Assembly (NCBI GenBank): GCA_021234155.1
Contig: JAJEKV010000165.1
Location: 994,001-1,058,000 of the forward strand
Direction of reading: 5' to 3'
DNA from: Isoetes taiwanensis
Lineage: Eukaryota; Streptophyta; Lycopodiopsida; Isoetales; Isoetaceae
DNA: 64,000 nucleotides
Shown one piece after another: positions 56,886 through 64,000 of the stretch; positions within the stretch are counted from its first letter, which is position 1; every line of letters starts with the position of its first letter. The notes beneath the pieces were generated by a model. The model worked only from the letters and a program-made list of their open reading frames with translations, was not told where the DNA came from and made no database searches. The translations under genes and the position numbers were made by a program.

Positions 56886-57230
56886 ACCATAGCCAAATCT
56901 TTATAATAATCGGTCTGCGCAGACTCATCTCCGTTAGCAATCCCTCCTTCAGTGTGTAAAATCTACAGCAAGATTGAGAGATTAAGGGAAGAAAGAAAAG
57001 ATACAAAGGGGATAAGAAAATACCAAAGGGGAGGCCTCAAGTTCGCGCAGTTTAGCATATTCAGGGATGTCGGATTGAGAGGGCCACTCCATATTTTGAG
57101 AAGGTTCGCTGCGGGAAGGTTTTGGGGGCCTGTGAGGTGCATGAACATCAAAATACTCCTGAACTTGCTCATTAATCCGTTGCCTCACCATCTCCGGCTC
57201 AATTTGATCGCTGCGGCTTGGCTTCGACAT
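56886..57230 (-). CDS. MEE59-like small protein, first two exons
   Basis: Exon 1 (57230-57024) starts MSKPSRSDQIEPEMVRQRIN, then YFDVHAPHRPPKPSRSEPS and PEYAKLRELEASPL, ending at a GT donor (GTATTTTC). Exon 2 (56962 to about 56886) follows a TTGCTGTAG acceptor in the same phase: ILHTEGGIANGDESAQTDYY, then KDLAM and a GTTATG donor. The MSKPSRSDQ start, the FD..AP.R..KPSRSE block and TDYYKDL are as I remember them in the plant MATERNAL EFFECT EMBRYO ARREST 59 family, small proteins of unclear biochemical role. The last exon(s) were not found. Both exons are open and the splice phases agree, so the gene may be functional. Confidence 0.6.
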
Positions 57231-59337
57231 TTTCTCTGCCCTTCGCCCTTGCTCTTCCTAGATCTAGAGTTATCTAAGATACATTTTCCCATGTGGCATC
57301 CATGCCGTGAGCAAATTTCTTACCCTGAGAAATAGCCTGTATTATGAAACCATATCTTAAAAGCTTTCTCGATTTTTGGAAAGTCAGGAATATTTCCCGG
57401 CTGCAAAAAAATCTTTAAAACCTTGGAAAATGAACTTAAAATAAAATCCAAAAAGTTTTCCACACATCGGAAAAACCGAATTTAAACAATAGGATGATGA
57501 TCACATGAATTGAAAAAATAAAGAAAAGGAAAATGAAACAAGCATAATGAGCTTTGAATAGCATTAAGTTTTGCACATGGAATTTAAGCATTAGACTTGA
57601 TGGTGTTAAATATGCACAACATTAAATATGAGTACATGATTGAAAAAGTAAAGATAGGGAAATGTAAATGAAGAGTACTTATATAATGGACCAAAATGCC
57701 GATCCGAGGGCTCGATCGATGCTATAGTGGAGTTTGTCCCCTAAAAATCTGCAAACTCGTGTTAAATTTTTGTCATTCTAAAATATCTCAGGCAATTTTC
57801 TTGGCAAAGGGGAAAAAAAAAAAAACCCGGCAAAATACACTAGAAAATGCACTAACATATATATTTTTTTGTACCAACATTTTTGTTGGTTAAACATATT
57901 GCTATTTTCGAGCTCTGATTACTCTACAAAAGGAACCATTGAGGGGAAAAATGCCAATCGCATATGTTTGGATTCAATTTTGTGCAAGTTTTACATTTGT
58001 CGTGCATGTTAAATTGCATGGAGTAAATAGAAACCGTCCAATAAAATGCCTAAGATGTGTTTTGAAAACTAGCAACGATATTTGTTATTAATTTGAACAT
58101 TGTTTTCGTAGGTCTAACCGGAATGGAACCCAACGAAATCATTTGTGGGGTATGATCAGAGACTGCGGTGGACGGAATATTTTGCTGCTTGAGCTAGGGT
58201 GCTAGATCCATTACTAGGGTACTCACATAGCAACTGTCATATCTTGCTAATACGACCGGATGATTCTGAATTTAAGTCTAAATTGTTCTGTGTAGGGTTA
58301 CAGTTATGAAAGATAAAGTCGCAAGACAAAGCAAAGGCGTGGCATTGCCAATGGGATAGGATCACTTGCAACAGGTACTTTGATCTTTTGAATCTAGAGT
58401 TTAAACAAGGGCTTTTAACATCTCATATATTTGTTTCATATGTTTTAATTTCGTTTGCTTCAAATCTTTGCTGTAATTTTTCAACAGGCTGGGAAGTGTT
58501 CTCGGGTTGAATACATATGATTCCCAATTGAAGAAAGATTAGTACAAGGGTTAATGTTGTGGCCAAGTACATCCCACAGACACAATCACTACAGCTACTA
58601 AACCTATCCAATGTTCAGCTCTCCCAGCAATTTCTAGGAAAAATCTTCGACCCTTTCATGTATGGCATCTACATGCAAGAAATTCAGTTTGCATTCATTT
58701 TACCTCTTAGCAATGGCGGCTCTTGGTTGTTTAGAGGTCGTTTTTTACTTTGAAGCTTTGTCTTTAGCCATCCCTATTAACAAATTTGTTGTATGTCCTA
58801 TTAAAAACCTATTGCTTGGGTCTAGTTTTTGTTTGCTTGCAGAACGGTCACTTGCAGGAGACTGTTAAAGAAGGTTCAACAGCTATCCAAGTTTTGAAAG
58901 GGGGTTGGTTTTCCTCAAGAATTGAACGTCTCAGCCTCCATGTCAATGGATGCCATGTGTGAGATTCACTTGATATATTTGATTGAGGGTCGTATATATA
59001 CTATAAATTCTAATAATTTGCATGTGAATTAGATCGATTCAAGGATCATTTAATGAGCTTCAGGCACTGGCCGGGACGGGTGCTTCGATAGAGATGAAAC
59101 ATATGTTTGATGGACATGCTCCTTCAAAGGTAGGTAGCTAATTATTCTACTTGGTTTGCATTGTTTATGTCATCAAATCTCTAATTGTCTGTTTGATTCT
59201 CATGATTGACATCTACAGGTATGCATGTAAAATGTCATACTCCGATGACCTCTCATGTAAATAATTAACATGTTGAATTGTAACACATAGTCATGATGGG
59301 TTTGGAATTGAATACTCTGGGTTATTTTGCTACATAT
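57231..59337. other. Stretch without a recognised gene
   Basis: I see no supportable coding or RNA feature. A short A run lies near 57812. Confidence 0.4.
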
Positions 59338-59750
59338 TCTAAACGAGGTGCACCCTGGACTACCACAGTCGTCGGATCTGTCAATCTGACGGCCCAGACT
59401 GTATGTTGGAGCCTCTGGACACCTCTCGTTTCGATTATGCTCAATTATGATTGGGGACGCCTATGATTTTAAGATGTCGAATACGAGTTTGCCTAAGGTT
59501 TTGATGGTATATCGAGCCTCTATACGGTTTCGCTTAAGCTTTTAGAATATGAAATACGGGGATTCGAACCTCTACCAAAATAACTCAATGTCCTAATAAG
59601 ACTACTTTAACCAATCTAACCAGTGAGCTAATGTGACTATTTTTTATCTTAAATCTATGTTTTTTTTTATAATAACCCATTGAATTGTTTTAGGGATATG
59701 GTCTATGGTTTCAAGAATTATATCTATATCAAATCCCCCTGGAACCCCCT
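59338..59750 (-). mobile_element. 413-bp retroposon with tRNA-like promoter (SINE-like)
   Basis: Flanked by an exact 17-bp duplication GTTATTTTGCTACATAT (59321-59337 and 59751-59767). On the minus strand it has a Pol III A box (TTAGCTCACTGG, near 59630) and B box (GGTTCGAATCC, near 59553) with tRNA-like spacing. No terminal A tract is present and about 110 bp precede the A box, so it is not a textbook SINE. LINE-mediated insertion is the simplest reading. Confidence 0.65.
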
Positions 59751-60019
59751 GTTATTTTGCTACATATGAAGCATAAATAAGTTAGGGGAATAAACCAATA
59801 AGACTTGAAAATGCTAATATTTGCCCAAAGCCCTGCAAATGAAGGGCACCAAATTTCGAAATGCCCGTCAGAAGAAAGACTAGAAAAAATTTATATGGCA
59901 TTTGAAGGGCTGGGGATGTAGGTTTGCCTGTCATTTTTTATCTATGGTATATCAGTATAATACTTTGTATGATACGGTATAGTATTTATATTTGTATATA
60001 TATTTAAAAACTTAGAACC

Positions 60020-60525
60020 AAGTCAATTCTGAATTTGTCTGCATATCCTTTGAATGATTTGGATAGAGATAAGCAGATTACAGAATGGTTGGAAAGTTTG
60101 CTTGTCAAGTTTGCTTCAAAGGTTGATCGAACACGATGTTTGAGTGAGAGAGAGGACTTTGTTGGGATAATCTACAGGGTTGCCATAAATAAAGGTATAA
60201 TGGTAGCTTGGTCTATTTGTCGAGATGAAAATGGAACTTGTGATAGTTGGTGGAACAGTTTACCAGCCCTCATGAATTTATGGCAATGTTGCATGCTCAT
60301 TCCTGCAAGCACAACAAGTTGTGACTCATGAGAGGGGATTTTTTTTCGCCAAAATGCTATCAAAAGTGCTATAAGAGCTCGTATGAATCTAGAGACACTT
60401 GATGCGCTCATGCTAGTGTCATTATGGGATGCACCATTTGAGTCCATAGATTGGCAAGCATGTTTTACGGATTGGTATGAAGCAAGATATAACATGTGCA
60501 TTTTCTACGTATTTTTTTGTTAAAA
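60020..60525 (+). pseudogene. hAT-like transposase relic (C-terminal dimerisation region)
   Basis: One + frame, broken by a TGA, reads LIPASTTSCDS then FFRQNAIKSAIRARMNLETL, DALMLVSLWDAPFE and DWQACFTDWYEARY. This is the hAT C-terminal block (usually CERGFS.QN.IK...R.RL..ETLDALM). The upstream part (SEREDFVGIIYRVAINKG) is less clear. Confidence 0.6.
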
Positions 60526-62395
60526 ATTTGGATTTTGTCATTTTTTGAATTTTTATCTAGCATATGAAAGGTTGGAATTTGAGAAGTTCCTGTCATGCGA
60601 AAAGGCATAAAATATTTTCCCTGTCCTTTGAAAACCGTCAAATTTACACACTTACTCCTTATCCTTACTCTGTGGCACCTTGTTAGACTTTATTTTGCAT
60701 GGTAAAAGGGATATTGAAAGGCCTGCAGCCTTCAATTTCCAACCCTCAAGCCTTTGGAGAAACCATGCTGTTAGGGTTGACTCAAAAGCGGCCATATACG
60801 AGTTCCCACAAAAACATCGAGCAACTGTTGCAATTGCAAAAGGAAGCTCGTTGTTTCAAAGAGGATCCGGCAAGGGGTTTGATTCTAACCCTTTTCAGAA
60901 CCGTGGCTATGGCGGATCAAACATTCGTATATTTCGTCGGAATCGGCATAGTCCATTTGTGCATTACCAGAGGTTGTCCTTTTACCTTGACCAAGAAAAG
61001 CTGCACCAGGAACAGACAATTGATTTTCTTAGGCGTCTGAGGATGTTCCTCATTTCCTCTCTATGCCTTCCTTTACCTATGTCTTTGGATGTCTTATTTG
61101 CTGGTACGTTCTTATTCATCTTATGAATAAATCCTGCAGTAGAAGCTGTAGCATATCTTGTTATGCCATCAGTCTGCACTTGTCCATTAGTGTTATTTGC
61201 AGTTTGAGATACACCTCCATTTACAAGCTCATTATTAAAGGTTCTCCGTTGGCCATGCTATTTGTGAAGAGCTCCACTAAGAACCAATTTTAGCACCAGC
61301 ATTGGCATAAGGTTCTGTCCAGTTATGAGTACATTGTCCATCAACACCAATGTACTTTGGAATGTGCGATTTAGAGCTCTGAATTTCTATCTATCTATCA
61401 ACAACAATGTCCTTTGCCATGTGCCATTTGGAGCTCTTTCGAGCAGAGAAGAACACCACAAGAAATTTATTGGCATCGATAAGGCAGGTGGAAAAGAGTG
61501 TTTTTACGTCCAGGTGTTGTACATGAACTGTCTCCTTAGAATCTAAATACAGTAAGCATTGATGATGGCAGTAAAAGATGCAGAACCTTAAAGCAGTAAA
61601 TCATCTTAGCTATGGCGGAGTCTGAATCCTCAATGATGAAATGGGTGTGTGTTGCCAATCTTGTCAATAATTGCTTTTGGTAGTATACACACTGCAGCGG
61701 CAGACCCAAATATTTGGGGCGGCTGGTCTTGGTTAAGGTCTCGCTTTTCTTCATCTTCTCAATTTTGTTTGCTCATTTAGGCTTAAGAGGAGCTGCATAT
61801 CCTTACAACCCACTGCTGCTGGAGCTTTACAATTGATGGAACACAAGTTAGGGTTTGCGTGATTTACTTTGTTTCCCTTTTATGTTTTGTTTATAGAACA
61901 GACGGTTCTTATTGGGTTCAAATCCCATACAGAAGAGGGCCTTGAACCTTCTTATTGTATCCTCTTCAACTTCTTCTGAATCCTCACGTCAATACAAATC
62001 TGGATGATCGTTGTGCCAACTTGCATAATTGAGTGGAAATGCTTCAAGGTACATTTGCGTCCTATCTACACGTGACTACTTTGGATTAAATTTGTTTACT
62101 ATTTCTGTAGAGAAAAGAGGGACCTTCAATCTTTTCCTTTGTCCTCTTCAACGTCTTCTACATCTTTGCTTGAATACAAATTTTCATGTTTGCTATGGTA
62201 GCTTGCAGTTTTGGGAGATTTCCAAGTTAATTGGAAGTATACATCACATAAATGCTCGTTGCGCATTGCAACATGCAAGGACTGCCAGAATAGTATGCAA
62301 AAATATTAAAGCAGCCCGGTAGGCATGCACAGTAGGAAGACCCAGAGATTATTACTTTGTCTGCTATACCAACAGCATATGACATCATATGGGAT
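60526..62395. other. Stretch without a recognised gene
   Basis: ORFs at 60680-61126 overlap in two frames and match nothing I know. Confidence 0.3.
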
Positions 62396-62402
62396 TTCAG
62401 TT

Positions 62403-62630
62403 AGATTTCAGACAACTTTTCTTCCAGTCCAAAGAACAATGTCTATAATGCTAAACATGATTCAAAGCACAAGAGGCATCAGTGAAGACGATTCTCACAG
62501 CATCGTGGATGAAGGTTTCTTTTATCACCCTGTTGCACAAGTAATGGGACAATTTAAAGGAGCCAGCCTAACATCAATCTTGAAAGGATTTGCAAATAAT
62601 GCAGCTGAAGAGAAGCTGAACCTGAAGTAG
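62403..62630 (+). pseudogene. Unidentified coding relic upstream of PIG-C copy 2
   Basis: FLPVQRTMSIMLNMIQSTR, DDSHSIVDEGFFYHPVAQVM, GASLTSILKGFANNAAEEKL, then a stop. Better preserved than the copy at 33700-33957. Confidence 0.5.
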
Positions 62631-62955
62631 ACACAAAGCTGAAACAACCTCCTGGTATGAGAACATCTGCTGTCGAAGAGTTGAAATTGAAAGGCCTGGT
62701 TTTTGAAGGCTTGCCCGTTAAATTGGATTAAATGAAGTGACTGTGTGAATACTCTGCACACTCATATCATGGAGGCTAAACATCATTCTTGGCTCCGATC
62801 AAGAAAGGTTCTACCTCTTAAAAATAAAATTTCGTATGGAATAATACAAATACTTATCCATTCTTTTTCTGCCAACCTTAATAATAATGCATGCATAGTT
62901 TAGCAAGTGATTTTGGAACTAAAGTTGGTTAGATACCAGGTTGGTTTCAGATACC

Positions 62956-63830
62956 ATGGATTCAAATAGCAAGAAGAGGTGGAAAAAGGTACTTTATGGT
63001 GGGATGCACCCCAGATAATTACGCAGATCCATCAATTTTAGAAGCAATGGTATGAATGCCCATGTTGTGAAGCGTGATTTGTGTGACAGTGATGCAAGAA
63101 TTGGTTGCAATATCACAATGTGTGTGTGTGTGTGTGTTGTTTCTACAGTGGCAAGTGTGGACGCTTGCTCTCAAATTCCACGCTAGAAAGTTATGCTCTT
63201 CTCCTGATTGATGCTCTTATTGGTATTCTGGGTAGCACAATCCTATTTACAGTAGATGATGTTTCCTTCAAATTTGTATACAAATCTCTTTTTAACCTGA
63301 CATGTTTTGTCAGCGGGCTTTATGTCATGACGCCTGACAAGATCCATCCGCAGACTCTATTTTGGCCTCAATCATATGTCTTCTCATTGTTCATCTCCTT
63401 TTCATGACTATAGCCGCCCTAACTTAATTGTGGGCAATAAACAAGCAGCCAAGCATCTTCAAAATTCGCATCATCAGTTCTGGCAAATATCTCATTGCAT
63501 TCATCTATTGTAGCATCTGTTTTGGTTGCATCTAGACTGCCATCTCCACTACTAGTTTTTGCACTCATGTTATTTTCATTGGAGTTCTTCCTTCTCTTCC
63601 CTCTGGTTCCACACTGCATTAGGTGCCGCTCAAGAAAGATGGACTTGCTAATTTACTGCTTGCTGATGACAATGACAGTAGCTTTAGTTTTCAGCTTAAG
63701 CAGACTTCTATCATATTTCCCATTGGGAATCATAAGTTTTATCCTTTGTCCCATATGGTTAATAAGCATTCAAGAGTATGATTTGAAATGTATGGACCAT
63801 GGGATGAACCAAAGTTGTGTTCTGATATTG
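62956..63830 (+). pseudogene. PIG-C/GPI2 pseudogene, copy 2
   Basis: [17 protein letters not shown] at 62956, VKRDL, then [38 protein letters not shown], and a broken QEY..GPWD.. end near 63770-63830. Several frameshifts make it more decayed than copy 1. A (TG)n run at 63119-63139 lies inside. Confidence 0.85.
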
Positions 63831-64000
63831 ATTATCTCAAGTGTTTGTTTATATCAGCAACAGCGTAACTTTTATGGCTTAATCTTGTGCAAGGCTTTGC
63901 CGATGATTGTTAAGCTTTTTTATTTTGTGCTGAGGTGGTTGTGGAGTTTAGATTAGTGAGTTAGTTTTGATCCTTTATAAGCAGCTGAAGAACCGTTCTC

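Larger units (their letters stand above)
62400..64000 (+). repeat. Inverted duplication, arm 2
   Basis: Same content as 32325-33960 in the opposite orientation. It continues past the end of the window. Confidence 0.85.

Noticed and set aside
1-64000. CRISPR arrays, operons, ribosome-binding sites
   Set aside because: The window is plant nuclear DNA; no evenly spaced short repeats or bacterial gene layout.

Overview
This is a window of plant nuclear DNA. It has GT-AG introns and plant-type families (dirigent protein, G-type lectin receptor kinase, KUP/HAK transporter, MEE59-like protein), and retrotransposon primer sites that match plant initiator-Met tRNA. It is gene-poor and full of nested transposons and broken genes. 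DUF7869-type transposase debris and captured or decayed host genes suggest a large-genome seed-free plant or gymnosperm, but the lineage is an inference with low confidence. The only intact-looking host gene is a dirigent protein (30902-31432, +). A MEE59-like gene (56886-57230, -) is visible as two 5' exons.

Layout. 1-17.7 kb: a receptor-like kinase on the minus strand is split by about 15 kb of inserted DNA. The insert is a DUF7869-type transposase relic (+ strand), which was itself hit by a complete Ty3/gypsy chromovirus (2200-15306, TSD GATAA) and by a TRIM-like element with two 122-bp LTRs (16212-16544). 17.9-21 kb: broken enolase exons and two small TIR elements. 21732-29130: a 7.4-kb PIF/Harbinger transposon (TSD TAA) with a Myb/SANT ORF and a DDE transposase. 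30.9 kb: the dirigent gene. 32.3-34 kb and 62.4-64 kb: the two arms of an inverted duplication, each with a dead PIG-C (GPI2) copy. 38.7-40.2 kb: a KUP potassium-transporter pseudogene. 44.1-51.8 kb: a second, 3'-truncated Ty3/gypsy element carrying a nested LINE fragment. 51.8-62.4 kb: mostly unassigned DNA with a coiled-coil ORF, the MEE59-like exons, a 413-bp retroposon with a 17-bp TSD, and a hAT relic.

Main discovery. Both Ty3/gypsy elements carry extra ORFs between the 5' leader and gag, and one of these encodes histone H3. In element 1 (11663-12985, -) a near-canonical H3 core ends a protein of about 435 residues. In element 2 (47798-49048, -) the protein starts with the H3 N-terminus (MARTKQTAR) and ends with a diverged H3 fold, with about 310 residues between them. 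Both tails keep Lys4 but lack Lys9. A second accessory ORF is shared by the two elements (ORF B), and its C-terminus has a weak H2A-like pattern. Element 1 has a third small ORF with a weak H2B-like pattern. Element 1 also encodes an integrase chromodomain, so it encodes both a potential histone-tail reader and its own H3 tail. Element 2 also holds three 67-bp hairpins at its ORF boundaries. I do not know a described retrotransposon family with this architecture. Both copies carry stops and frameshifts, so they appear non-functional; the family, rather than these copies, is the point of interest.
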